Assembly: GCA_030651895.1 (NCBI GenBank) | Contig: JAUSBR010000011.1 | Span: forward strand, 62,001 to 126,000 | Source: Sideroxyarcus sp. | GTDB lineage: Bacteria; Pseudomonadota; Gammaproteobacteria; Burkholderiales; Gallionellaceae | Reading direction: 5' to 3' | Length of the DNA stretch: 64,000 nt | In this document: positions 37,254 to 45,771 of the stretch, piece after piece | How positions within the stretch are numbered: the first letter of the stretch is position 1 | How the letters are laid out: each line of letters begins with the position of its first letter | Notes under the pieces: model-generated | The model's database searches: none | Told to the model about the DNA's origin: nothing | What the model saw: the letters and a program-made list of their open reading frames with translations, nothing else | Made by a program: the position numbers and the translations under genes

Positions 37254-38781
37254 TCCCCGTATCGAACTCGATCTGCTGCGCTCCGAACTGGAGACGCTGT
37301 ATCAGGTCAGCAAGGTGCTATCGCGCTCGCTCAATCTCAAAGAGACGCTGGACGGCGTGCTGCACGCATTGCATGAAGGCGTGGCGCTGGAACGCGGCAT
37401 GGTCAGCTTGATCGACGCGGCCAGCGGCGAGCTGCAGGTGTCGCTGGTGTACGGCGTATCGGATGCGGTCACCGAAGAGGTCAGCTATCTGCCCGGCGAA
37501 GGCGTGGTCGGCACCATCCTCAAGACCGGCAGCAGCATTGCGGTCGAATGCATCATGGACGAGCCGCGCTTTCTGAGCCGCATGGGCATCTACAACCCGC
37601 AGGGCGCCTTCGTCGGCGTACCGATCCGCGTCGGCCAAAAGGTCATCGGCGTGCTGGCCGCGCAGCCCGCGCCCAGCATCAACAAGCAACTGGACGAGTA
37701 CCGGCATTTCCTGGAGATGGTCGCCAACCTGATCGGCCAGAGCGTGCGCCTGTCGCAGGATGTGGCCGAGGAGAAGAAGGAGATCTCCGAAGAGCGCGAT
37801 GTGCTGCGCCGCACCGTGCGCGGGCAATACGGTTTCGACAACATCATCGGCCACACCCAGTCGATGCGCCGCATCTTCGAGCAGGTGCGGCTGGTGGCGA
37901 AGTGGAACACCACCGTGCTCATCCGCGGCGAGACCGGTACCGGCAAGGAACTCATCGCCAACGCCATCCACTACAACTCGCCGCGCGCGCGCGGCAGTTT
38001 CGTCAAACTCAACTGCGCGGCCCTGCCGGAGACCTTGCTGGAAAGCGAACTGTTCGGCCACGAGAAAGGTGCGTTCACCGGCGCGGTGGCGCAACGCAAG
38101 GGACGCTTCGAACAGGCCGAGGGCGGCACCGTATTCCTCGACGAGATCGGCGAGATCTCCGCTTCGTTCCAGGCCAAGTTATTGCGCGTGTTGCAGGAAG
38201 GCGAACTGGAACGCGTCGGCGGCACAAAAACCATCAAGGTCGATGTGCGCGTGGTCGCGGCCACGCACCGCGATCTGGAACAGGAGGTTGAAAAAGGACG
38301 CTTCCGCGAGGACTTGTATTACCGCCTCAACGTGATGCCGCTGTACCTGCCGCCGCTGCGCGACCGCATGGAAGACATCCCCGAGATCGCGCGCTTCCTG
38401 GTGGAAAAGGTCAGCACCAACCAGGGCCGCCAACTCAGCCTCACCGATGCCGCACTGCGCATCCTCATGCACCACGACTGGCCGGGCAACGTGCGCGAAT
38501 TGGAGAACTGTCTGGAACGCGCCTCGGTGATGACCGAGGGCAACACCATAGACCGCGATGCCATCCTGCTCACCGGCATCGACGAGAAGATCTCCACCAG
38601 CCGCGGCGCGATACAGGAATTGGACCTCGACGATCCCAACCTCGACGAGCGCGAGAAGGTCATCGCCGCACTGGAACAGGCCGGCTGGGTACAGGCCAAG
38701 GCGGCAAGGTTGCTCGACATGACGCCAAGGCAGATCGCGTACCGCATTCAGACGCTGAACATCAAGGTGAGGCAGATCTAG
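37246..38781 (+). CDS. nifA: NifA, sigma-54-dependent activator of nif genes
   Basis: 511 residues from ATG 37246 with a GGGAGG site. An N-terminal GAF domain covers about 20-165. The AAA+ domain has GETGTGKE (Walker A) and GAFTGA, which contacts sigma-54. The C-terminal Fis-type helix-turn-helix reads [19 protein letters not shown]. The Cys motif of oxygen-sensitive rhizobial NifA is absent, consistent with control by NifL. It acts at the TGT-N10-ACA sites listed in this window. Confidence 0.97.
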   Translation: MSDPRIELDLLRSELETLYQVSKVLSRSLNLKETLDGVLHALHEGVALERGMVSLIDAASGELQVSLVYGVSDAVTEEVSYLPGEGVVGTILKTGSSIAVECIMDEPRFLSRMGIYNPQGAFVGVPIRVGQKVIGVLAAQPAPSINKQLDEYRHFLEMVANLIGQSVRLSQDVAEEKKEISEERDVLRRTVRGQYGFDNIIGHTQSMRRIFEQVRLVAKWNTTVLIRGETGTGKELIANAIHYNSPRARGSFVKLNCAALPETLLESELFGHEKGAFTGAVAQRKGRFEQAEGGTVFLDEIGEISASFQAKLLRVLQEGELERVGGTKTIKVDVRVVAATHRDLEQEVEKGRFREDLYYRLNVMPLYLPPLRDRMEDIPEIARFLVEKVSTNQGRQLSLTDAALRILMHHDWPGNVRELENCLERASVMTEGNTIDRDAILLTGIDEKISTSRGAIQELDLDDPNLDEREKVIAALEQAGWVQAKAARLLDMTPRQIAYRIQTLNIKVRQI

Positions 38782-38786
38782 AAAAT

Positions 38787-38871
38787 CCGTTCGTGCAGAC
38801 CCTTCGACTTCGCTCAGGACTAAAGGCCAAGTCGAAGCATGAATGTCCTTCGATAAGATCAGCACGAACGG
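38787..38871. repeat. Palindromic intergenic repeat (GTTCG...GAACG family), copy 2
   Basis: Starts CCGTTCGTGCAGACCCTTCG and ends CAGCACGAACGG, with inner TTCGACTTCGCTCAGG and AAGTCGAAGC arms. It fills the nifA-to-next-gene gap and may form a long hairpin. Confidence 0.75.
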
Positions 38872-38888
38872 CCACCTACGGACATACC

Positions 38889-39173
38889 ATGACCACTACC
38901 CGCTACTTCATCACCTACTCCGGCATAAAACTGCCCTTCAACCTCGTCAGCGAATTGCAGGAACAAGAGGTGCAGAATCGCAACACCTACTTTCGCGGTT
39001 ACTTCGATTCAAAGGAGCGGCTGTCCGGTTTCGACAAGCTAGCCTACGGCGAGATCGAGTTGCAGCACCGCTACACCTATCACGACAACGGCAGATTGAG
39101 TTCGGCGGAGATCACCGACATCGACGGCGAGGTGACGATGGTGGTGTTCGACGCGGAAGGCAAACCGGCGTGA
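38889..39173 (+). CDS. Small nif-linked protein (DUF6156-like)
   Basis: 94 residues from ATG 38889. The pattern RYFITYSGIKLPFNLV...RNTYFRGYFD...YGEIELQHRYTYH matches my memory of a nif-restricted family numbered DUF6156. It is basic-acidic mixed and soluble, with no Cys. It lies downstream of nifA and is coupled to the next gene by a GTGA overlap. Function unknown. Confidence 0.8.
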   Translation: MTTTRYFITYSGIKLPFNLVSELQEQEVQNRNTYFRGYFDSKERLSGFDKLAYGEIELQHRYTYHDNGRLSSAEITDIDGEVTMVVFDAEGKPA

Positions 39174-39418
39174 GCACCTTCGTCCCGTGCAAGGGCAAGA
39201 CGGCTTGCCGCGACGACGGCGTGAAATGTCTGACCTGCGGGCGCAGCTTCGACGAGATAGAGCAGACCCGAAGACTCATCGATGCGCTGGCTGAGTTCGT
39301 CTGTACGCAGGGTTACGACAATGTGGACGAGTTCGCGGCTTACGTCGCGGACAAGGTGGAGAAGAAAGTCTGCTATCGGCGCGAGATGTTTCGGAACTCG
39401 ATAGTCGGCAAAATTTAG
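39170..39418 (+). CDS. Small Cys-containing nif-linked protein
   Basis: 82 residues from GTG 39170, overlapping the preceding stop (GTGA). The start has CKGKTACRDDGVKCLTCGR, giving four Cys as C-x5-C-x5-C-x2-C, a likely zinc or Fe-S site. It is followed by SFDEIEQTRRLIDAL. The pattern is loosely like DUF1289. No function is known. Coupling to the DUF6156-like gene suggests that they act together. Confidence 0.75.
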   Translation: MSTFVPCKGKTACRDDGVKCLTCGRSFDEIEQTRRLIDALAEFVCTQGYDNVDEFAAYVADKVEKKVCYRREMFRNSIVGKI

Positions 39419-39430
39419 TTGTAGCTCGGG

Positions 39431-39724
39431 TTAGCTAAATTTATTCCACACATCCCCATCTCTCGTCTCCGGCAGCAGGGACTCGTGAAACTTGTATATC
39501 CGCATCAGTGCAGTGATGACCGGCTGCGGGAATCCCTGGCGGTCTCCGCGCCCATCGAAGATGGTGTTGCTGAGATAATTCTGCAATTCGACCGAACCCC
39601 ACATCATCGCGATCTTCTCACCCACGCGCGGGAATTGCGCATGCACAAGAGTGATCTCAGACGCGATGGCGGGCGGAAAGTCCGGCATGGGCGCTGCCTT
39701 GGGTGTGACGATCTTGAGTGCCAT
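39431..39724 (-). CDS. Small nif-region protein of unknown function (97 aa)
   Basis: 97 residues starting ALKIVTPKAAPMPDFPPA. The core IAMMWGSVELQNYLSNTIFDGRGDRQGFP resembles hypothetical proteins I have seen beside nif genes, but I cannot name a family. It has no Cys. It is convergent with the preceding gene and separated from the HepT-like gene by 161 bases. Confidence 0.7.
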   Translation of the reverse strand: MALKIVTPKAAPMPDFPPAIASEITLVHAQFPRVGEKIAMMWGSVELQNYLSNTIFDGRGDRQGFPQPVITALMRIYKFHESLLPETRDGDVWNKFS

Positions 39725-39885
39725 TTTTTCTCCCTGTTCTTAGTTCTTATATGGCCCGTAATCTAACAGCCCCGGACGAAATTAGACATATGCCAAAAGA
39801 TATATAACTCCCCCTATACCTTGCCGAATCATCACGTTGGCCGCATGGGTATCGGCCATTCCCGGGCCGGTGGCTGCACCAACAA

Positions 39886-40236
39886 TCAGGGCACGATGGA
39901 AAACAGTTCGGGCTGCTTGCGCTTGTAGTCGTGCAGACGTTGCACCGTCAGCGGGGTGAGTTCTTTGATGGCGACCCATATTTGCAGGGGATGTTGCGCG
40001 GGTTTGACGAGTGCGACTTGCAGTGCGGCCCAGGCCGCCCAATCGATCTCATGCATGCGCTCGCGCGTAGCGGCGGGCAGGTCGGCGGCGGTGCGGGCGA
40101 CACTGCCAAGCAGCTGCAAGGCCTGAGCCTTGGTCAGACGGCTGTTGAAGAAATCCTCCTCGCTGATCTCGTCGGTCAACACCATGATGTCGAGTGCGAT
40201 GCGTTCCATCAATCCGAGCAGAGCGCCAGTCAGCAT
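39886..40236 (-). CDS. HepT-like protein lacking the nuclease motif
   Basis: 116 residues from ATG 40236. The helical arrangement RIALDIMVLTDEISEEDFFNS...QLLGSVARTAADLP...HEIDWAAW follows HepT/DUF86 toxins. The HepT catalytic R-x4-6-H region reads QVALVKPAQH, so the Arg is absent. No MntA-type antitoxin is adjacent. It overlaps the end of the second CCG gene by seven bases, so it is part of a nif-controlled unit. It may have been recruited to a structural role. The family assignment is moderate. Confidence 0.65.
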   Translation of the reverse strand: MLTGALLGLMERIALDIMVLTDEISEEDFFNSRLTKAQALQLLGSVARTAADLPAATRERMHEIDWAAWAALQVALVKPAQHPLQIWVAIKELTPLTVQRLHDYKRKQPELFSIVP

Positions 40237-41591
40237 GATGCGCCCTCCCCGTTCAGTGCGTCGCGCAGCAGCAGGGCCACATGCACCGGCTGGCGGTCCG
40301 CGCCTTCGCGTATCTGGTGGCGGCAGGAGAAACCGTTGGCGAGGATGGTGGCATCGGGCGCGGCGTGCAATGCGGGCAAGAGATCGATCCCGGCCATCTG
40401 CATGGAGATGTCGGCGTGTTCCGCTTCCAGTCCGAAACTGCCCGCCATGCCGCAGCAACTGGCTTCGATGAATTCGAACTCGAACTCCGGGATCAGGCGC
40501 AACACTTTGCGCAGCGACTTCATCGCGCCGACGGCTTTCTGGTGGCAGTGCCCGTGCACCAGCGTCCTGCCGCGCGGCAGCGGTTTGAATTCCAGGGTGA
40601 AGCGTTTGCGGTCATGTTCGCGGGCGATGAATTCTTCCAGCAGATAGACCTGTTTGGCCAAGGCCACCGCCTCTTCGCCCAGACCGAGTTTCAGGTGATC
40701 GTCGCGCAAGGACAGAATGCACGAGGGTTCCAGTCCGACGACGGGAATTCCCGCCGCCAATGCCGGGCGCAAGGCGGAATGCAGACGGCGCGCTTCGTGG
40801 CGTGCCTCCTCGACTTGACCCAACGAGAGATAGGTGCGGCCGCAACATAGAGCGCGGTCGGGTTCGTCCTGCGGCTGCGCTCGCAGGGTAATGACGTTGT
40901 AGCCCGCGACGGTCAGCACTTGATGTGCAGCGGCAGCTATCTCCGGCTCGAAGTGCAGCGCGAAGGTGTCGACGAAGAGGATCACGTCGCGGTCGGTCGC
41001 CGCGGGATTGGCACTGCTCGCGGGTGCGCGATAAGGGACAAGCGCGGGCTCCGGCAACTGCCGCTTCGCCGAGATGCCGAACAGGAACTCGCCCAGCTTC
41101 GCCAGCCACGGCGTGTCATTGCGCCAGCGGATCAAACCGCGCAACAGGCGGCGGTGGCGCAACCACTTCGGCAAGCCTGCCACCAGCCGGTCACGATACG
41201 ACACACCGCGCCGCGCGTTGGCTTGCGCCTGATATTCGATCTTGATGGCGGCCATGTCGACCTGGTTGGCGCATTCGCGCTTGCAGCCCTTGCAGCCGAC
41301 GCAGAGTTCCATGGCGTCGGCCAATGCTTGTCCGGCGAAGGGATCGTCGCCGAGTTCGCCGTTCAGCGCGGCCTTGAGCACGACCACGCGGCCACCCGGT
41401 GAATGCGCGGGATCATCGGTGGCGCGAAAGCTCGGGCACATCACGCCCTTGGGTGTGCGCTGGCAGAGTTTGTCGCTGATGCATACCGCTACCGCCTTGG
41501 CGAAATCGCCGCCGGTGGCGGGGATGCCGGCGTAGGCATCGCCCTGCCCCGCCGTTTCATAAGAAGACCAATCGAGATGATGTTTTTCCAT
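40230..41591 (-). CDS. Stand-alone Fe-S/CCG-domain protein (second paralog)
   Basis: 453 residues from ATG 41591 (MEKHHLDWSSYE). It has C-x5-C...CPSFR near residues 36-55, the ferredoxin motif CVGCKGCKRECA, and CCG motifs CCGRTYLS and ASCCGMAGSFG. It is clearly a paralog of the protein at 21071-22474 along its full length. A sigma-54 promoter ends 15 bases upstream, so the message would be almost leaderless; no ribosome site is seen. It is divergent from nifB with a shared NifA site. Confidence 0.88.
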   Translation of the reverse strand: MEKHHLDWSSYETAGQGDAYAGIPATGGDFAKAVAVCISDKLCQRTPKGVMCPSFRATDDPAHSPGGRVVVLKAALNGELGDDPFAGQALADAMELCVGCKGCKRECANQVDMAAIKIEYQAQANARRGVSYRDRLVAGLPKWLRHRRLLRGLIRWRNDTPWLAKLGEFLFGISAKRQLPEPALVPYRAPASSANPAATDRDVILFVDTFALHFEPEIAAAAHQVLTVAGYNVITLRAQPQDEPDRALCCGRTYLSLGQVEEARHEARRLHSALRPALAAGIPVVGLEPSCILSLRDDHLKLGLGEEAVALAKQVYLLEEFIAREHDRKRFTLEFKPLPRGRTLVHGHCHQKAVGAMKSLRKVLRLIPEFEFEFIEASCCGMAGSFGLEAEHADISMQMAGIDLLPALHAAPDATILANGFSCRHQIREGADRQPVHVALLLRDALNGEGASC

Positions 41592-41605
41592 ATTGGGTAT
41601 AAGAG

Positions 41606-41620
41606 GCAATTACAGTGCCA
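41606..41620 (-). promoter_or_regulatory. Sigma-54 promoter of the second CCG/HepT-like operon
   Basis: On the minus strand TGGCACTGTAATTGC matches TGGCACG-N4-TTGC with one change. Its -12 base is 41606, so transcription would start near 41594, three bases before the ATG. The NifA site at 41718-41733 is 98 bases away. Confidence 0.82.
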
Positions 41621-41717
41621 GCCTTGATGGAATGGCTGTGGCGTTGCTCTACCCGCCTCCGCAAACATCCCTGCACAGCGAATTTGTCGCCTTCGCCACA
41701 AGCCCGTGCGCGTGTCA

Positions 41718-41733
41718 TGTGCCATTTGCAACA
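41718..41733. promoter_or_regulatory. Shared NifA site between nifB and the second CCG gene
   Basis: TGT, GCCATTTGCA, ACA is an exact TGT-N10-ACA. It lies 98 bases from the leftward -24 element and 62 bases from the rightward nifB promoter, the only such site in this 252-base gap. Confidence 0.78.
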
Positions 41734-41794
41734 GTGGTGCACGCCGCGCACATGCGATCAATATAAAACAATGAGTTAAGCGACATCCAGAGGC

Positions 41795-41810
41795 GGGCAC
41801 GCTGTTTGCT
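41795..41810 (+). promoter_or_regulatory. Sigma-54 promoter of the nifB operon
   Basis: GGGCACGCTGTTTGCT matches TGGCACG-N4-TTGCT except for the first base. It ends 33 bases before the nifB start codon. Confidence 0.87.
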
Positions 41811-41843
41811 CATACTCAGCCGAACCTTAGCGGAGGACAGATC

Positions 41844-43349
41844 GTGCAACTACCCGTATTGAATAGCGCAGCAAACGAAGCCCCCAAAAGCGGATGTTCC
41901 GCCGGATCGTGCGGCTCGACCGACGACCAGATGAACCACCTGCCGGAACATATCCGCCAGAAGGTGTTCAACCATCCCTGCTACTCGGAAGAAGCGCACC
42001 ACTACTTCGCGCGCATGCACGTGGCAGTCGCACCGGCATGCAACATCCAGTGCAACTACTGCAACCGCAAATACGATTGCGCCAACGAGTCGCGCCCCGG
42101 TGTGGTGTCCGAATTGCACCATCCGGTGCAGGCGGTGAAGAAAGTGTTGGCCGTCGCGGCGACCATCCCGCAGATGACGGTGCTGGGCATCGCGGGTCCC
42201 GGTGATCCCTTGGCCAACCCGGAGCGCACCTTCGAGACGTTCCGCATGTTGTCCGAGCAAGCGCCGGACATCAAGCTGTGCGTCTCGACCAACGGCCTGT
42301 CGCTGCCGGAACAAGTGGAAGAGTTGTCCAAGTACAACATCGACCACGTGACCATCACCATCAACTGCGTCGATCCCGACGTGGGCGCGCAGATCTATCC
42401 GTGGATCTTCTGGAAGAACAAGCGCATCAAGGGTCGCGAGGCGGCAGAGATTCTGATCGCGCAACAACAGAAAGGTCTGGAGATGCTGGTGGCCAAGGGC
42501 ATCCTGGTGAAAGTGAACTCGGTGATGATCCCCGGCGTGAACGACAAGCATCTGGAAGAAGTCTCCAAGATCGTGAAGGCCAAGGGTGCCTTCCTGCACA
42601 ACGTGATGCCGCTGATCTCGGAAGCCGAGCACGGCACGTTCTACGGTCTCACCGGCCAGCGCGGCCCGACCAACGAAGAGCTGCAAGCCTTGCAGGATGC
42701 GTGCGAAGGTGACATGAACATGATGCGCCACTGTCGCCAGTGCCGTGCCGATGCAGTTGGCCTGCTCGGCGAAGACCGCGGCTCCGAGTTCACCATGGAC
42801 AAGGTCGAGCAGATGGAGATCAACTATCCGGAAGCGATGAAGATGCGCGCCGAGGTGCATGCCGCCATCAACGAGGAACTGGAGAGCAAACGTCTCGCCA
42901 AGGAATCCAAGGTGCAGCTGGTCAGCATCCAGGGCGTGCAGAAGAAAGAAGTGACCCGTCCGGTGCTGATGGCGGTCGCCACCAAGGGCGGCGGCGTGAT
43001 CAACGAGCACTTCGGCCACGCGGGCGAGTTTCTGATCTACGAGGCATCTTCGGATGGCGTGCGCTTCATCGGCCACCGCAAGACCACGCCCTACTGCGAA
43101 GGCGACATCAGCTGCGGCGACGGCGAAAGCGTATTGGACAAGACACTGAAAGTACTGGCCGGTTGCGAAGCGGTGCTGTGCAGCAAGGTCGGCTACGAAC
43201 CTTGGGGTCCGCTGGAAGCCGCTGGAATCCAGCCCAACGGCGAACACGCGATGGAGCCTATCGAGGATGCCGTGCTCAAGGTGTACGAAGAGATGCGTAT
43301 CGCGGGCAAGCTGGAAGCGAAGTTGGACGAGCAGCAGAAGGTGGCATAA
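41844..43349 (+). CDS. nifB: NifB, FeMo-cofactor precursor (NifB-co) synthase
   Basis: 501 residues from GTG 41844, preceded by GGAGG. The radical-SAM motif is CNIQCNYC. Further conserved Cys (CSTNGL-like VSTNGLSLP region and MRHCRQCRADAVG) follow, then a C-terminal NifX-like domain (about 370-475, MAVATKGGGVINEHFGHAGEF). It joins two 4Fe-4S clusters with a carbide. It is the first gene of an eight-gene operon ending at draG. Confidence 0.98.
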   Translation: MQLPVLNSAANEAPKSGCSAGSCGSTDDQMNHLPEHIRQKVFNHPCYSEEAHHYFARMHVAVAPACNIQCNYCNRKYDCANESRPGVVSELHHPVQAVKKVLAVAATIPQMTVLGIAGPGDPLANPERTFETFRMLSEQAPDIKLCVSTNGLSLPEQVEELSKYNIDHVTITINCVDPDVGAQIYPWIFWKNKRIKGREAAEILIAQQQKGLEMLVAKGILVKVNSVMIPGVNDKHLEEVSKIVKAKGAFLHNVMPLISEAEHGTFYGLTGQRGPTNEELQALQDACEGDMNMMRHCRQCRADAVGLLGEDRGSEFTMDKVEQMEINYPEAMKMRAEVHAAINEELESKRLAKESKVQLVSIQGVQKKEVTRPVLMAVATKGGGVINEHFGHAGEFLIYEASSDGVRFIGHRKTTPYCEGDISCGDGESVLDKTLKVLAGCEAVLCSKVGYEPWGPLEAAGIQPNGEHAMEPIEDAVLKVYEEMRIAGKLEAKLDEQQKVA

Positions 43350-43350
43350 C

Positions 43351-43463
43351 TCCCTTCCCCCGCAAGCGGGGGAAGGGCTGGGGATGAGGGTCTGTGAGTA
43401 CAGCGATTCGGCTTCGCAAGCACACCCCTCACCCCAACCCCTCTCCCGCTTGCGGGCGAGGGG
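43351..43463. repeat. Composite pair of GC palindromes (A then B) after nifB
   Basis: Element A (CCTTCCCCCGCAAGCGGGGG with GGCTGGGGATGAGGG) is followed after about 35 bases by element B (CACCCCAACCCCTCTCCCGC then TTGCGGGCGAGGGG). The same pair in the reverse orientation lies between nifU and nifS (63433-63547). The spacer sequences differ. Confidence 0.85.
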
Positions 43464-43485
43464 CTACATAGGCAAAGGAAATATC

Positions 43486-43740
43486 ATGGCACTCGAAATC
43501 ATCGAACTCTGTACCAATTGCTGGGCCTGCGAACCGCTGTGCCCGAGCAAAGCGATCTACGAGGCGAAGCCGCATTTCATGATCGATCCGGACAAGTGCA
43601 ACGAGTGTTCCGGCGACTTTGAAGATTCGCAGTGCGCCAGCATCTGCCCCATCGAGGGCGCGATCCTGAATGCGGACGGCGAGCCGATGAACCCGCCCGG
43701 ATCGCTCACCAATATCCCGCTGCAAAAACTGGCGGCGTGA
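43486..43740 (+). CDS. fdxN: 2[4Fe-4S] ferredoxin, nifB-associated (FdxN type)
   Basis: 84 residues from ATG 43486 with an AAAGGA site. Motifs are CTNCWACEPLCP and CNECSGDFEDSQCASICP, with the long second loop of nif ferredoxins. In A. vinelandii FdxN follows nifB and supplies electrons to cofactor synthesis. The C terminus is extended by about 20 residues. Confidence 0.92.
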   Translation: MALEIIELCTNCWACEPLCPSKAIYEAKPHFMIDPDKCNECSGDFEDSQCASICPIEGAILNADGEPMNPPGSLTNIPLQKLAA

Positions 43741-43751
43741 GGCGTCACATC

Positions 43752-44186
43752 ATGGCGACCGTCGTCTTTTACGAGAAGCCCGGCTGCGGCAACAACACCA
43801 AACAGAAGGTTTGGCTGGCCGCGTCGGGGCATACCGTATTGGCGAAGAATCTGTTGACTGAAAAATGGACCGCCGAACGCCTGCGCCCTTTCTTCGGCGA
43901 ACTGCCCGTTGCGCAATGGTTCAACCCGGCCGCACCGCGCGTCAAATCCGGCGAGGTCGATCCGTCTGCTTGCGATGCGCAGACCGCGCTCGACATGATG
44001 CTCGCCGAGCCCTTGCTGATCCGCCGCCCGCTGATGGAAGTGGAGGGAGAGTTCCGCGCCGGCTTCGATACCGATGCGGTGAACGCATGGCTGGGCCTCA
44101 ACGATGCCAAGCCCAAGGGCGACATCGAAGCCTGTCCCAACCAGCATCACGCCAAGTCCTGTCCGTCTCCGGAAGCCGTGACATGA
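43752..44186 (+). CDS. nifO: Nitrogenase-associated ArsC-like protein NifO
   Basis: 144 residues from ATG 43752. The N-terminal VVFYEKPGCGNNTKQK has the ArsC/Spx thioredoxin-fold site with one Cys, and RRPLMEVEGEFRAGFD follows. It is the NifO family, implicated in molybdenum use in nitrogenase-making cells. It lies 11 bases after the ferredoxin and overlaps fprA by four bases. Confidence 0.92.
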   Translation: MATVVFYEKPGCGNNTKQKVWLAASGHTVLAKNLLTEKWTAERLRPFFGELPVAQWFNPAAPRVKSGEVDPSACDAQTALDMMLAEPLLIRRPLMEVEGEFRAGFDTDAVNAWLGLNDAKPKGDIEACPNQHHAKSCPSPEAVT

Positions 44187-45460
44187 AACGCGTTCCGGAT
44201 GCCGTCGAGATCGCGCCGGGCACGCACTGGATTGGCGCGCTCGACCCCGGTTTGCGCGAATTCGACATCATCCTCAAGACGGCCAACGGCACGACTTACA
44301 ACTCCTACTGCGTGCGCGGTACAAACGGTGTGGCGGTGATCGACACCGTCAAGGCCTCGCATGCCGAGGAGTTCTTCGCGCGACTGGAGCAAGTCGCGCG
44401 CTACGACGAGATCAGCACCATTGTGCTGAACCATCTGGAGCCGGACCACAGCGGCGCGCTACCCGAACTAATGCGCCGTGCGCCGCAGGCCAAACTGTAT
44501 ATCTCCGCCAAGGCGCAGTTGATGCTGAAGGCGCTGGTGAAAAGCGACGACCTGCAGTTCAACATCGTCAAGACCGGCGACAGCATCGATCTGGGCGGAC
44601 GCACCCTGCGCTTCTTCAGCACGCCGTTCCTGCACTGGCCGGACACACAGTGCACGCTGATCGAGGAACAGAACATCCTGTTCAGCGGCGATGTGTTCGG
44701 CTGCCATTTCTGCGACGGGCGTCTGTTCAACGACCAGGTCGGCGATTTCCGTTTTTCGTTCGAGTATTACTACCAGCACATCATGCGCCCCTTCCGCGAG
44801 CATGTACTCGAGGCGCTGGAATTGCTCGAACCGCTTCCGCTGCAACTCATCGCCCCGGCGCACGGCCCCATCCTGCGCGAGGCGCCGCTCAGTTACATGC
44901 AGCGTTACCGGCAACTGGCTTCACCCTTGCTGCACAACGAAGTCGGCGCCCACAACAAATCGCTGCTGGTGTTCTACATCTCGTCCTACGGCAACACCGC
45001 GCGCATGGCCCAGGCCGTGGTCGAAGGTGCCGAGTCGATACAAGGCGTACGCGTCTCGCTGTATGACTTGCAGGCGGGCGGCGACTTGCCGTTCGTCGAT
45101 CTGATCGAGGAGGCCGACGGGCTGGCTTTCGGATCGCCCACCATCAACGGCGACGCGGTGAAGCCGGTGTGGGATCTCTTGTCCTCACTGGCGATGATCA
45201 AGGTAAGCGACAAGCTGGGTGCCGCGTTCGGCTCCTACGGCTGGAGCGGCGAGGCGATCAACATGATCGAGGACCGGCTGCGCGGACTCAAGCTACGTGT
45301 GCCGATCAAGGGTGTACGCGCCCGCCTCATTCCCACCGAGGAAGAGCTCGAGAATTGCCGCGACCTCGGCAAACAGCTCGCACAACACCTGACCGGCAAA
45401 ATTGAAAAACGCGTCATTTCCATGTCTGAACTACTCGCACAGGAGCCCACCCATGCCTAA
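44183..45460 (+). CDS. fprA: A-type flavoprotein (FprA), di-iron flavodoxin
   Basis: 425 residues. The metallo-beta-lactamase half has the di-iron ligands in LNHLEPDHSG and the FSGDVFGCHF region. The flavodoxin half begins LLVFYISSYGNTARMAQ (FMN site) with GSPTINGDAVKP. FprA enzymes reduce oxygen or nitric oxide. Overlapping nifO and the next ferredoxin gene, it probably protects nitrogenase by scavenging O2 or NO with electrons from the adjacent ferredoxins. Confidence 0.93.
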   Translation: MKRVPDAVEIAPGTHWIGALDPGLREFDIILKTANGTTYNSYCVRGTNGVAVIDTVKASHAEEFFARLEQVARYDEISTIVLNHLEPDHSGALPELMRRAPQAKLYISAKAQLMLKALVKSDDLQFNIVKTGDSIDLGGRTLRFFSTPFLHWPDTQCTLIEEQNILFSGDVFGCHFCDGRLFNDQVGDFRFSFEYYYQHIMRPFREHVLEALELLEPLPLQLIAPAHGPILREAPLSYMQRYRQLASPLLHNEVGAHNKSLLVFYISSYGNTARMAQAVVEGAESIQGVRVSLYDLQAGGDLPFVDLIEEADGLAFGSPTINGDAVKPVWDLLSSLAMIKVSDKLGAAFGSYGWSGEAINMIEDRLRGLKLRVPIKGVRARLIPTEEELENCRDLGKQLAQHLTGKIEKRVISMSELLAQEPTHA

Positions 45461-45737
45461 GGCAAACGTCACCTTTGAAAAACTCGGCATCACCATTTCC
45501 GTCCCCGCAGGCACCCGCCTGATCGAGATCTCGGAGAAGGTCGGCGCCAGCATCACCTACGGCTGCCGCGAAGGCGAGTGCGGCTCCTGCATCATGAAGA
45601 TCAGTTCCGGCATGGAGAACATGAGCGAACGCTCGGTGCTGGAAGACAAGGTGCTGCAGGAGAACATGGCCGGCCGCAGCGACCGGCTCGCCTGCCAGGC
45701 GCAGGTGCTGGGCGGCGACATTACCGTCAAAGCGTAA
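45453..45737 (+). CDS. [2Fe-2S] ferredoxin
   Basis: 94 residues from ATG 45453, overlapping fprA by eight bases. It has a plant-type [2Fe-2S] motif, CREGECGSCIMK, with the fourth Cys in LACQAQV. It could be the electron donor for FprA or for nitrogenase, which is inferred from overlap. Confidence 0.93.
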   Translation: MPKANVTFEKLGITISVPAGTRLIEISEKVGASITYGCREGECGSCIMKISSGMENMSERSVLEDKVLQENMAGRSDRLACQAQVLGGDITVKA

Positions 45738-45771
45738 CCATTTTTTATAACCCTCGTTAGGAGTCACAGCA

